A stretch of 64,000 nucleotides of DNA from Io17-Chloro-G2 sp034420695 (GCA_034420695.1 DAOULB010000054.1:78431-142430), one strand, 5' to 3'; positions 25,239-33,501 are shown, numbered from the stretch's first letter. Program-made: numbers and translations. Notes: generated from the letters alone by a model not told the origin.

Positions 25239-26012
25239 TCAGTTCTTCCAGTGGGGCTCCCGCTTCTCCAGGAAGGCGGTGATGCCTTCTTGGGCGTCCT
25301 CTTCCATAAGGTTGTCCACCATCACCTGCTGTGCCATCTGGTAGGCCGCCGGGCGGTCCATTTCAATTTGTTGATAGAAGGCGGGCTTCCCCAAGGCCAG
25401 GGTGCGGGAACTGGCCTTGGCTATGCGCCGGGCCAATTCCATCACTTCTTCTTCCAGCTTATCCGGGGCCGTAACTCGGCTGATCAAGCCGAACTCCAGG
25501 GCCTCGGTGGCCGGGATTGGGGCGCCGGTTAGCAGCATTTCCATGGCCTTCTTGGGCATCACCGCCCGGGCAACCGCGACCCCGGGAGTGGTGCAGAACA
25601 ACCCGATCTGGACGCCGGGAGTGGCGAACCTGGCGGTGTCGGCAGCCACCGACAGGTCGCAGGTGGCCACCAGTTGGCATCCCGCAGCGGTGGCTAATCC
25701 CTGCACTTGGGCGATGACCGGCTTTGACAGCAGGCGGATTAGTTCCATGACCTCGGTGCAGTCGGCGAACACTCCCGAATAGCTCTCCCTGTCTTGGCCC
25801 ACCAACTCGTTCAGGTCGTGCCCTGAACTGAACACCGGCCCGGTGGAACGAATGACGACGACGCGAACGCTGGCATCTTTCCCGGCTTCGGTCAGGTACC
25901 GGTGAAGCAGTTCCAGAGTCGGCGTGGACAGCGTGTTGCGCTGTTTCGGATTGTTAAGTGTCAACACCGCTATCCCTTCTTCTAGGTGGTACAGTACCGG
26001 GTCTTCCGACAT
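25239..26012 (-). CDS. Enoyl-CoA hydratase/isomerase family protein, ECHDC3-like
   Basis: A 257-residue crotonase-fold protein. The CoA oxyanion-hole segments are FSSGHDLNEL and GLATAAGCQL. The pattern SGHDLNEL, ATAAGCQLVATCDL and FATPGVQIGLFCTTPGVAVARAV closely matches animal ECHDC3 as I recall it. Both canonical hydratase glutamates (the E of GGCEL and of PEI) are replaced, here by Gln in GCQL and by non-acidic residues in TPGVQIG. So hydration is unlikely by the usual mechanism. AAGGAGG precedes the ATG. It is the last gene of the selenoprotein operon. Confidence 0.85.
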   Translation of the reverse strand: MSEDPVLYHLEEGIAVLTLNNPKQRNTLSTPTLELLHRYLTEAGKDASVRVVVIRSTGPVFSSGHDLNELVGQDRESYSGVFADCTEVMELIRLLSKPVIAQVQGLATAAGCQLVATCDLSVAADTARFATPGVQIGLFCTTPGVAVARAVMPKKAMEMLLTGAPIPATEALEFGLISRVTAPDKLEEEVMELARRIAKASSRTLALGKPAFYQQIEMDRPAAYQMAQQVMVDNLMEEDAQEGITAFLEKREPHWKN

Positions 26013-26106
26013 GATATTGCCTCCTTGGTCTTACGAGTCGCAGGCTGGGGACGGCCTAAAAGGCTGACCGGCAGCTCCATCCCATGGTCTAGCAATTAGG
26101 CTTCGG

Positions 26107-26985
26107 TTACTCTTTTACGACATCCCTGAATTGTCGAATGATTTCGAGCCGTTCTTCCAGAGAACGCAGGCCAGCTTTACGGGTCTCCACCACCAAGTGA
26201 GTGGCCCCCAGTTCCTCCCACTGCTTCGCCTCTCCCAACCAGTCCTCCGGCTGCTTGCCGGCGGTCCAGATGCGACCTTCCAACTCAAGGCTGGACGGAT
26301 TCCGCCCCGCTTCTTTCATGTAGTCCCTGACGGTCTGGACCAACTCCCGTCCTTTTTGGTCCGGGCCGAATCCGGGGCACCATCCGTCGGCAATGGCCGC
26401 AACCCGGTGCAGAACGGACTTGGTGCCCAATGACCCTCCTCCCAGCCACACGGGAATGGGCCGCTGCACCGGCAAGGGATTCAGACCCGCGTTGTCCACC
26501 CGGTGCCACCTCCCATGGAAGTCAACCACTTCATCGGTCCACAGGGCCCGCATCAGGGCGATCTGCTCTTCGCTGCGTCTGCCCCGGTTGTGAAAATCTT
26601 GGTTGAGCGCCTGGTACTCCACGTCGTTCCAGCCAACCCCGATGCCCAGCCGTAACCTGCCGCCGCTGAGCACGTCCACCTCCGCAGCCTGCTTTGCCAC
26701 CAAGACCGTCTGGCGTTGGGGCAGTATGAGGATTCCCGACGCCAGCCCTACCGTGGTGGTCACGGCAGCCAGATAGCCCATGGTGGTCATGATTTCGTGG
26801 ACTACGCTTTGGTGGTGGTAAGTCTGCAGGGAGGGGTGGCTGTGGTGCTTGGGGTCCGCGCCCAGAACATGGTCCGCAACGAAAATGTGATCATACCCTA
26901 AGCCTTCGACCGCCTGGGCGAAATCCTTGATTTCCGAAGGGTCCGGCCCTATCTCGGTCTGAGGGAAAATGGCGCCTATCTTCAA
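26107..26985 (-). CDS. LLM-class flavin/F420-dependent oxidoreductase
   Basis: A 292-residue luciferase-like enzyme beginning MKIGAIFPQTEIG from a TTG start. Typical segments are VEGLGYDHIFVADHV, GRLRLGIGVGWNDVEYQAL and PIPVWLGGGSLG. The bound cofactor is FMN or F420; the sequence does not decide. It lies between the NHL protein and the ECHDC3-like gene with gaps of 41 and 94 bases, so it is probably part of the same operon and pathway. Confidence 0.85.
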   Translation of the reverse strand: MKIGAIFPQTEIGPDPSEIKDFAQAVEGLGYDHIFVADHVLGADPKHHSHPSLQTYHHQSVVHEIMTTMGYLAAVTTTVGLASGILILPQRQTVLVAKQAAEVDVLSGGRLRLGIGVGWNDVEYQALNQDFHNRGRRSEEQIALMRALWTDEVVDFHGRWHRVDNAGLNPLPVQRPIPVWLGGGSLGTKSVLHRVAAIADGWCPGFGPDQKGRELVQTVRDYMKEAGRNPSSLELEGRIWTAGKQPEDWLGEAKQWEELGATHLVVETRKAGLRSLEERLEIIRQFRDVVKE

Positions 26986-27026
26986 TTGGGAACAACCTTT
27001 CCTACTTGCTGCGGCGTGGTGATTTC

Positions 27027-27905
27027 CTAACCTACCTTGCGGTACTTTAGCAGGCGCTGTCCTTCAAGGTTCTGGTTGATGTACAGGTCGCCCCGGGAGT
27101 CCAACCAGATGGCGTGGGCTCCGGCGTCGGCAGGTCCTAGCCACCGGGCCAGGACTTCCCCCTCAATGGACACTACGCTCATGAAGGCGTCCAGTTCCGG
27201 GATGAACAGCACCTCGTCCTGGTCAATGTAGATGTCGCAGGGGCGTGAGAAGCCCCTCCACTCGGTCAGGAAGTTGCCGTCGGGGTCGAAAATCTGGATC
27301 CGGTTGTTTTCCCGGTCGGCCACGAAGACCCGCCTGTCGGTATGCACCCACACGCCGTGGGGCACGTGGAACTCTCCCTGTTCGGTCTTTCCAGGTTCAC
27401 CCCATGAAAAGAGCAACTCCCCCCCGGCGGTGAACTTGTGCACCCTGGCATTGCCGTAGCCGTCGGAGATGTACATGTCGCCCTCAGGAGTAAGGGCGAC
27501 ATCGGTGGGACGGTTAAAGGGGCCGGCGGCCCGCTGCACTGTGTCCGAAATATTGCCGGACCAACCGGTGTCAGAGGGCTGGTCCCTGGTGCCCAGGGTC
27601 ATCAGCAGGTTGCCTTGAGAATCGTATTTGAGCACCACGTGATTGTTCTTGACCGGCAGATATATGTTGTCGTCAGAGTCGATGTACATGCCGTGGGCGT
27701 CGGTCAGGACGCCTTCTCCCCAGGAAGTGAGAAAGTGCCCCTCGCGATCCAGGACAATCAGCGGATGGTCGCTGCGGTTGAAGAGGTACACTCGGTCAAG
27801 GGAGTCGGTGACTATGGCGGTCTGGCCCAACTCCCATCCTTCGGGTAGGGAGCCCCAACCCTCCACGATTTCGTAGGTGTATTTTCCGGAACCAACTGTA
27901 GCCAT
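27027..27905 (-). CDS. NHL-repeat beta-propeller protein
   Basis: A roughly 292-residue six-bladed propeller of NHL type, resembling peptidyl-alpha-hydroxyglycine lyase-like proteins. Blade motifs recur: DAHGMYIDSDDNIYLPV, RPTDVALTPEGDMYISDGYGNARVHKF, VPHGVWVHTDRRVFVADRENNRIQIF and AHAIWLDSRGDLYINQ. No signal peptide is seen. AGGAGGGA lies before the ATG at 27905, which is preferred over a longer frame. It follows the selenoprotein after 56 bases. Propellers like this may bind or isomerise ligands; its role here is unknown. Confidence 0.8.
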   Translation of the reverse strand: MATVGSGKYTYEIVEGWGSLPEGWELGQTAIVTDSLDRVYLFNRSDHPLIVLDREGHFLTSWGEGVLTDAHGMYIDSDDNIYLPVKNNHVVLKYDSQGNLLMTLGTRDQPSDTGWSGNISDTVQRAAGPFNRPTDVALTPEGDMYISDGYGNARVHKFTAGGELLFSWGEPGKTEQGEFHVPHGVWVHTDRRVFVADRENNRIQIFDPDGNFLTEWRGFSRPCDIYIDQDEVLFIPELDAFMSVVSIEGEVLARWLGPADAGAHAIWLDSRGDLYINQNLEGQRLLKYRKVG

Positions 27906-27961
27906 GGCTTCCCTCCTGGAACCGGATTGGTTGGACGCGCCTGCCTGCAACTGGCGCCGGA

Positions 27962-28537
27962 CTAGCTGCTTCTGGTAAGGGCCTCAACTACTTCGTCGAC
28001 GATCGACTTCGCCCTCTCTTGGACTGCCTCGGGAGTCAGACCGCCCAACGGATGGGGGATGCCGATGGGTTGAAACCCCTCGCGCTTGAAGGTCCGGGCG
28101 TGGATGTGAGCCGAGTTGAGAAAGGGGTTGGTGCAGATGACCACCGTGGGAATGCCCCGGTTTTCCAAAGTCATGGCGTCGTGCACACTGCACGACGTGC
28201 AGGACCCTCAATCTGCGATGGCTGTTACTACGAAGTCGCACCGGTCTGCCAAGGACTCGATGATATCCGGGGCTGCAGGCCGGGAATAGATGTACTTGTC
28301 AACGGCAATGCCTTCACCCAGTTCCAACCTCTGGCACATGAGGTCCTTCACCGCCTCCAGCAACAGCCCGGAGTTGGCCTTCTTGTTGCCGAGGAAGCCT
28401 CCTGTCTTGCCCTCCAGCCTGTTCAACCGGGGAGCGGCGTTCCAGCGGCTGGACGCCTCCGGGTCCACCGGGCTCCGAATATCCAGAACCTTCAGCCGCT
28501 CTTCCAGGGTGCGGGCTGGACTTGTGGCGATTACCAT
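27962..28537 (-). CDS. UGSC-motif selenoprotein (in-frame UGA read as selenocysteine)
   Basis: A single 192-codon frame is interrupted by a UGA at 28210-28208. Read through, it gives 191 residues with Sec110-Gly-Ser-Cys113-Thr-Ser-Cys116 followed by VHDAMTLENRGIP. This is the signature after which the UGSC (seleno)protein family is named; other members carry Cys at that position. Both flanks align as one protein, and 28177-28197 folds as a bacterial SECIS. GGGAG lies seven bases before the ATG at 28537. A sequencing error or nonsense mutation is less likely given the motif and hairpin. Redox function is inferred from Sec-x2-Cys; the substrate is unknown. Standard gene calling would split it in two. 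Confidence 0.88.
28177..28210 (-). promoter_or_regulatory. Bacterial SECIS element for the UGSC selenoprotein
   Basis: After the UGA (28210-28208) the minus strand forms CGTCGTGCA (28197-28189), the loop GTG (28188-28186) and TGCACGACG (28185-28177): nine uninterrupted pairs. The loop begins 19 bases after the UGA and its first base is G, both within the published bSECIS pattern (loop of 3-14 bases, a G in the first two, 16-37 bases from the UGA). SelB would bind it to bring Sec-tRNA. A competing shorter stem exists in the same segment. Confidence 0.8.
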
Positions 28538-28561
28538 TGCGCTTCTCCCATTGTAACTCCC

Positions 28562-29599
28562 TCAGGGAAATTCAATCTTGCGGATAGCCCGGCGTGACCC
28601 CCAGCCGGGCACGTACACCGAGTGGGGCCCGCCGGCGCCTCCGGCTACGAACACGTGGATATCGTCGGGGCGTCGGACCACCGGGACCATTTCCTCATCC
28701 CGGTTCGGGTCCACGAACTTGGGCCACAGCATCTCCCGCCGGTCGTCCCCTTGGGCGGGGCCGCCGCGCCGCAACAGGGACACTGGCTTGCGGGCGTGCT
28801 CGAACAGGAACTGCTTGACGTCCGCCTTCCGCCATCCGTCGGCGGCCAGCATTCGAGCGTGCTCCGGGCCCAGGAACACCAGGGTGTCGCCCATCACGTA
28901 CATCTGGACGTTGCCCAATGGGCACATCGTGTCGGCCAGCACCGTCAGGAAGTTCCTGGGGTTCACAGCGTGGTACATGATGTTGTGGGGGGCCTCTCCC
29001 GGAAACACCGTGACCGTGCTGTCTTCCGTGGAAAACCCTGACTCGACGTGGTAGGGGGCCCAGGGGTTGGCGTCCTCGTTCTCCGCTACGCAGTAAGTGT
29101 AGGCCCCAGGGTGGCCGAAGGTCGCCTTGTTGGTCTCTCCCGGTGTCGCTCCACCCAAGTTCACCAGCGCCAGCTTGACCGCCCTTCCGATTGTGGCATT
29201 GGCCCGCCAGCCCTGACCGAAGCAGTTGTAGCCGGAGTTGATACTAAGCTCCCTTACGATGGGTCCATTGACGATTACCAGGGGCGAGTGGATGCCGGTG
29301 GAGCACTGGACGCCCCGAAGATTGAACCGGTCGTCCATCAAGGCCTGGATGGCAGTGACGACCACCGGCATGTATTCCGGAAGGCAACCGGCCATGACCG
29401 CGTTGACGGCAATGCGTTCGACGGTGGCGCGGCCCCCCAAAGGCGGTATTTCGGCTATTAGCTCGTCTACCGCTCGGCCGCTGGCAGCCGCCATTGCTTC
29501 CACCAAGTCGCCCGTGGGCGGCACCACCGGCAACCCGTCGGTCCAACCGGTCTGGTACATCAACTCAACGGTTTCGGAAATCACCGGGGAAAGGGTCAT
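28562..29599 (-). CDS. Conserved protein of unknown function, partner of the UGSC selenoprotein
   Basis: A 345-residue soluble protein with no signal peptide. The start at 29599 follows AGGAGAAGA; a longer frame upstream has no support. Notable segments are TDGLPVVPPTG near 20-30, RIAVNAVMAGCLPEYMPVVVTAI near 62-84 (Cys72), RGVQCSTGIHSP (Cys99), NCFGQGWRANATIGRAVKLAL (Cys126) and a Cys near 246. I have seen such proteins beside UGSC genes but cannot cite a function. It ends 24 bases before the selenoprotein start, so the two are surely cotranscribed and may form a complex or relay. Confidence 0.8.
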   Translation of the reverse strand: MTLSPVISETVELMYQTGWTDGLPVVPPTGDLVEAMAAASGRAVDELIAEIPPLGGRATVERIAVNAVMAGCLPEYMPVVVTAIQALMDDRFNLRGVQCSTGIHSPLVIVNGPIVRELSINSGYNCFGQGWRANATIGRAVKLALVNLGGATPGETNKATFGHPGAYTYCVAENEDANPWAPYHVESGFSTEDSTVTVFPGEAPHNIMYHAVNPRNFLTVLADTMCPLGNVQMYVMGDTLVFLGPEHARMLAADGWRKADVKQFLFEHARKPVSLLRRGGPAQGDDRREMLWPKFVDPNRDEEMVPVVRRPDDIHVFVAGGAGGPHSVYVPGWGSRRAIRKIEFP

Positions 29600-29634
29600 T
29601 CTTCTCCTATGGAAACCATTACTCGGTGGCTGGC

Positions 29635-30822
29635 CTAGTCCGCGGGAACGGCGGTCTCCACCCTGCCCTTGAAGGCCGGCATCACGTCCTTGGCAAACCA
29701 CTCTAGTTGTTCCAGGATGACTTTCTGGGGAGTACCCATCGGGTGACCTACCTCGATCCTCTCCAATCCTGGGTAGTTTTCCTCCACTCCTTTCAGTTGT
29801 TCGATCACCCGCTCCGGCGGCCCCACGAGGAAGGCGCCCTGCTTGACGGCGGCCTCCATGGTGGGAAGGTCGGCGAAAGGGGCCCGGGCCGGGTCGGCGA
29901 TGTCCAGCATCTGCTGTTCCGACAGACCCCGGTGCAGGCGCAGGGGGCCGAACATTTTCACGTTCTCCTCGTAATAGGCCGATGCTGCCTTGACGGCCTC
30001 TTCCGGACTGTCCGCCAAATAGAAGTGGAAGCCGACGCTAAGGTCGCCACCCAGTTCCGTCTCCCTTCCGTGGCGGGCTAAGGCAGCCCGGTAGTTGACC
30101 ATGACGTCGTCCATCACGCCGCCTTCGGCAACCCCGCCACCGATAATCCCCTTGATGCCATGCCTCGCCATGAAGTCCAAGGCCCGCTGGGTGCCGCCTT
30201 GAATGGGTTGCCAGCACTCCACCGGCAGGTGTTTGGGCCGCGGGACCAGTGTAAGGTCCTTCAACTGGTAACCCCGGTAAGGAATGTCGGGGGGAAGGTC
30301 GTAATATTTGCCGTGGTGGGAGAAAGACGGCTCGTTAAACGCCTTGAAAATAACCTCCACCTGCTCTTCGAACATCTCCCTGTTGGCGTCCTGGTCCAGC
30401 AGGGGAGCCCCGAAGGTCTCAACCTCCCTGGTGTGATAGCCCCGGCCCACGCCGAACACCACCCGCCCGTCGGTGAGAACGTCGGCGGTGGCAAAGTCTT
30501 CCGCCAGCCTGAGGGGGTGCCACATGGGAGCGATGTTGAAAGCGCATCCCAGCCTGATGTTCTTGGTCAGGTGGGCAAGGTGGACGTTGAACAGGAGGAG
30601 ATTGGGGATGCACTCGTAGCCTTCCGGCTGGAAGTGGTGCTCGGCTTGCCAGAGGGTGTCGAAGCCCAGCTTGTCCGCCAGAATGCCGATGGCCTCCGCC
30701 TTGCTGAAGGCAGTCGAAAGATGGTCATTGTCGTAGATTCGGTCGTTGACCGGTGTGCCGGCGTAACCCACGTTGTCCATGTCAACGTGGCCTGCAAAAA
30801 GGGTATCGAATTTGGTAATCAA
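29635..30822 (-). CDS. LLM-class flavin-dependent monooxygenase
   Basis: A 395-residue luciferase-like enzyme of the longer, bacterial-luciferase or alkane-monooxygenase type. Segments are LGFDTLWQAEHHF, GCAFNIAPMWHPLRLAEDFATAD and GRVVFGVGRGYHTREVE. GGGAGGG at 30834-30828 lies five bases before a TTG at 30822, giving MITKFDTLFAGHV, and decides the start over a longer frame. It is the first gene of the operon that includes the selenoprotein, behind the promoter at 30872-30899. Such enzymes often oxygenate or cleave carbon or C-S bonds. Confidence 0.88.
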   Translation of the reverse strand: MITKFDTLFAGHVDMDNVGYAGTPVNDRIYDNDHLSTAFSKAEAIGILADKLGFDTLWQAEHHFQPEGYECIPNLLLFNVHLAHLTKNIRLGCAFNIAPMWHPLRLAEDFATADVLTDGRVVFGVGRGYHTREVETFGAPLLDQDANREMFEEQVEVIFKAFNEPSFSHHGKYYDLPPDIPYRGYQLKDLTLVPRPKHLPVECWQPIQGGTQRALDFMARHGIKGIIGGGVAEGGVMDDVMVNYRAALARHGRETELGGDLSVGFHFYLADSPEEAVKAASAYYEENVKMFGPLRLHRGLSEQQMLDIADPARAPFADLPTMEAAVKQGAFLVGPPERVIEQLKGVEENYPGLERIEVGHPMGTPQKVILEQLEWFAKDVMPAFKGRVETAVPAD

Positions 30823-30871
30823 AACGACCCTCCCTTTATCAAAAACAGTTGGGACCGCCTGCGTGGCCTCC

Positions 30872-30899
30872 ATTGTAGGGGGCGGTATATTGGTGTCAA
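30872..30899 (-). promoter_or_regulatory. Promoter of the selenoprotein operon
   Basis: On the minus strand, TTGACA (30899-30894), a 16-base spacer and TACAAT (30877-30872). It lies about 50 bases before the first gene and is the only strong promoter I find on this strand down to 25239. Confidence 0.7.
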
Positions 30900-30953
30900 C
30901 CCTGGCGGAGCGCGTAAGTAAGGTGACGCGAGTCCAGACTGGAAAGGGGCAAA

Positions 30954-30981
30954 TTTCACTCTTCTCGTCCCGTGTTATACT
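30954..30981 (+). promoter_or_regulatory. Probable promoter of the SDR gene
   Basis: TTTCAC (30954-30959), a 16-base spacer and TATACT (30976-30981), divergent from the selenoprotein operon promoter 55 bases away. A shared regulator could act on both. Confidence 0.5.
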
Positions 30982-31043
30982 CGCTGGGGCAGGCTCGGCC
31001 GGTTACAGGCCGGCGGCTAACCAGTGAGTTGAGAGGAACACTT

Positions 31044-31799
31044 ATGGCGGACCAGCTTCAGGGTAAAGTGGCCGTGGTAACCGGGTCGGGCCGGAACATC
31101 GGCCGGGCAACAGTTCTGAAACTGGCCGGCGAAGGGGCCAACGTGGTTGTGAACGCGCGAGGCAACCAGGAGCAGGTTGAATCGGTGGCCCGGGAAGCCC
31201 GGGAACTGGGCGTGGAGGCTCTGGCTGTCCTGGCCGATGTTTCCGACCGCGAGCAGGTCAACAGCATGATGGGCCAGGCCATGGATCACTTCGGCAAGGT
31301 GGACATCCTGATAAGCAATGCCGCCATCCGTCCCCACAAACCCTTCATGGAATTGACCTTGGAGGACTGGGAACGGGTTCGGGGAGTGGTGCTGGACGGG
31401 GCCTTCGACTGCGCCCACGCCGTGATTCCCTCAATGGTGGAAAACCAGTTCGGCCGGATAGTCTTTTTGTCCGGGGGCGGGGCTTGGGCCGGCACCGCCG
31501 AGCGTTCCCACGTTTCAGCGGCCAAGATGGGGCTGGTTGGATTCTCCAGGGGCTTGGCTTCGGAGTTTGCCCCTCACAACATCAGGGTCAACGTCGTCGC
31601 TCCCGGCAGCATCAACACCAGCCGGGAGAACCCCCAGTGGTATCCCCAGAGCCGCACTCCCGGTACCTCGGGAATTCCCATGGGCCGCCAGGGAGACGTG
31701 AACGAAATCGCCTCGGCCATCCTGTTCATGGTCACCGATGACGGAGGTTTCGTTACCGGTCAGACCCTCCACGTGAACGGGGGCGCCGCTTACTTCTGA
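31044..31799 (+). CDS. Short-chain dehydrogenase/reductase family protein lacking the catalytic Tyr
   Basis: A 251-residue SDR. The cofactor motif TGSGRNIG is at residues 13-20 and SNAAIRP follows near 93. The substrate-site segment reads LSGGGAWAGTAERSHVSAAKMG: the lysine is present but the Tyr four residues earlier in YxxxK is Val, with His just before. So the classical reductase triad is broken, as in dienoyl-CoA-reductase-like SDRs. The start follows GAGAGGA. It is divergent from the selenoprotein operon and convergent with the CoA-transferase genes. Confidence 0.88.
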   Translation: MADQLQGKVAVVTGSGRNIGRATVLKLAGEGANVVVNARGNQEQVESVAREARELGVEALAVLADVSDREQVNSMMGQAMDHFGKVDILISNAAIRPHKPFMELTLEDWERVRGVVLDGAFDCAHAVIPSMVENQFGRIVFLSGGGAWAGTAERSHVSAAKMGLVGFSRGLASEFAPHNIRVNVVAPGSINTSRENPQWYPQSRTPGTSGIPMGRQGDVNEIASAILFMVTDDGGFVTGQTLHVNGGAAYF

Positions 31800-31814
31800 C
31801 GCTTGGTTGTTAAC

Positions 31815-32492
31815 CTAGCTCCGCAGCCGCACCTCCCGGATGTCCTCGGGGACAATCAATTTCGCTTCGGTCAGTTCCTGGATTTCCTCGGGTGTCCAGC
31901 CGGGGGCGTGCTCCCGAAGGACAAATCCCTCTCCCGTAACCTCGAAGAACCCTAGGTCGGTGGAGACCATCTTCACAACCCCCGGCGCAGTAATCGGCAG
32001 CTTGCACTTCTTGAGTAGCCGGGGTGAGCCGTCCCTGGGATTGCAGTGTTCCATGGCGATGAACACCCGCTTGGCGCAGGCCGCCAAGTCCATGGCCCCG
32101 CCGATGCCGCCGCCCTTCCGGTTGGGCAGCCGCCAATTGGCAAAGTCCCCGTTTTCGGCAACTTCGTAGGCTCCCAGTACCGTCACGTCCACCATCCCGC
32201 CCCGGATGATGCCGAAGGAATCGGCGTGGTGGACGATGGCCATCCCCGGCAGGCTGGTCACGTACTGGCCTCCGGCGTTCACCAAGTGCCTGTCTTCTTC
32301 TCCTTCCGGGGCCAAGGGACCGTAGCCAATGACGCCGTTCTCCGACTGGTTGATTATCTCCCGGCTGGGGTCAACGTAATTGGAGCACAGGGTCGGGATG
32401 CCAATCCCCAGGTTTACAACCCATCCGTCTTGGAACTCCATGGCCAGCCGGTCGCACATAGCCTGCCGGTCCAACCTTGCTTTCTCCGCCAT
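31815..32492 (-). CDS. CoA-transferase subunit B (3-oxoacid CoA-transferase family)
   Basis: A 225-residue beta subunit. The catalytic glutamate that forms the CoA thioester is Glu51 in SENGVIGYGP, and GIGIPTL lies just before. GGGIGGAMDLAAC and the rest of the family pattern are present. It would move CoA between acids to start or finish acid catabolism. It follows subunit A after 116 bases; the gap carries two copies of GAATTGGAA but no gene. Confidence 0.92.
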   Translation of the reverse strand: MAEKARLDRQAMCDRLAMEFQDGWVVNLGIGIPTLCSNYVDPSREIINQSENGVIGYGPLAPEGEEDRHLVNAGGQYVTSLPGMAIVHHADSFGIIRGGMVDVTVLGAYEVAENGDFANWRLPNRKGGGIGGAMDLAACAKRVFIAMEHCNPRDGSPRLLKKCKLPITAPGVVKMVSTDLGFFEVTGEGFVLREHAPGWTPEEIQELTEAKLIVPEDIREVRLRS

Positions 32493-32608
32493 TGGGCACC
32501 CTCCGGAACGTTGCTATCAAGTTCGAATTGGAACAGTCTGAATTGGAAATAGTGAGCGAAAGGGGTTGTCCTGACGGGCGCTGCCTGCCGTCCTTCCATG
32601 CTGTGGGC

Positions 32609-33307
32609 CTAGTCCTGGATTCCATCCTCCGGAATCCGCACCACCCGGTTTACGTAGATGCCTGGAACGTGGATGTGGTCCGGGTCAATGCCACCTATGG
32701 GCACGATGTCATTTTCTACTTCCACTATGGTCGTGGTGGCGGCCATGGCCATCACGGGGTTGAAGTTGCGTTGGGTCAACCGGAACTGGAGATTGCCAAA
32801 GGTGTCGGCCTTCCAAGCCCGGATGAAAGCGTAGTCGGTGCGAAGGGGGTGCTCCAGAACGTAGGTGCGGCCGTCTATCACACGGTGCTCCTTACCTTCC
32901 GCCAGTTCGGTGCCCACGCTGGTGGGGGTGAAGAACCCCCCAATTCCGAAAGCGGCGGCCCGCAACCGTTCAACCAATGTCCCTTGGGGCACGGTCTCAG
33001 CCTCAATCTCGTCGTCGTTGTACATACGCACGAAGTCTGTAATGCGGGACGGGTGCGTGGCGGCGGTAAAGGCGCAGATCATCTTCCTGAACCGTCCCGC
33101 TCCTACCAGCAACCCCACGTCCACCCGGTCGTCCAATGCCCCGGCGTTGTTGGATATTCCCACCATATCCTTGGCTCCCTGGCGGTGCAGGGCTGCTATG
33201 AGGTTGCGGGGAAAGCCGACGTTGCCGAAGCCGGCGAAGGCTACGGTGCAACCGTCGGGAATGTCGGCCACCGCCTCGTCGAAGGTGGCGAAGACCTTGT
33301 TCTGCAT
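32609..33307 (-). CDS. CoA-transferase subunit A (3-oxoacid CoA-transferase family)
   Basis: A 232-residue alpha subunit. MQNKVFATFDEAVADIPDGCTVAFAGFG-type opening gives the GFGNVGFP glycine-rich loop; SNNAGA, VPQGTLVERLRAAAFGIGGFFTPT and FNPVMAMAATTTIVEVE follow as in the SCOT family. The subunit B gene is directly downstream, so the heterodimer is complete. The acid substrate may come from the neighbouring selenoprotein operon. Confidence 0.92.
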   Translation of the reverse strand: MQNKVFATFDEAVADIPDGCTVAFAGFGNVGFPRNLIAALHRQGAKDMVGISNNAGALDDRVDVGLLVGAGRFRKMICAFTAATHPSRITDFVRMYNDDEIEAETVPQGTLVERLRAAAFGIGGFFTPTSVGTELAEGKEHRVIDGRTYVLEHPLRTDYAFIRAWKADTFGNLQFRLTQRNFNPVMAMAATTTIVEVENDIVPIGGIDPDHIHVPGIYVNRVVRIPEDGIQD

Positions 33308-33399
33308 CTTCCGATTCTCCCAAGGGTGCCAAGTCTGTATGTTGCCTCCATACTACCCCACCGCGGCATGGGTTGCCAGTTACGCCAGGCCTGCAACCC

Positions 33400-33428
33400 T
33401 TGACAAGGCTTTGGAATGGTCGAACAAT
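33400..33428 (+). promoter_or_regulatory. Promoter of the BNR-repeat gene
   Basis: TTGACA (33400-33405), a 17-base spacer and AACAAT (33423-33428), about 75 bases before the ATG at 33502. Confidence 0.55.
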
Positions 33429-33501
33429 CCTTTACACACAAGGAATGCAGGCCAGTGTTACAGGCCAGAATGCCCGGTTATCCTTCCGGCAGGAGCGACC
33501 A

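Noticed and set aside
28186..28210. Reading the split at 28208 as a frameshift, pseudogene or two separate genes
   Set aside because: Both halves are in the same frame, the UGA begins a perfect U-G-S-C motif, and a stem-loop of the right size and distance follows. No ribosome site precedes the second half.
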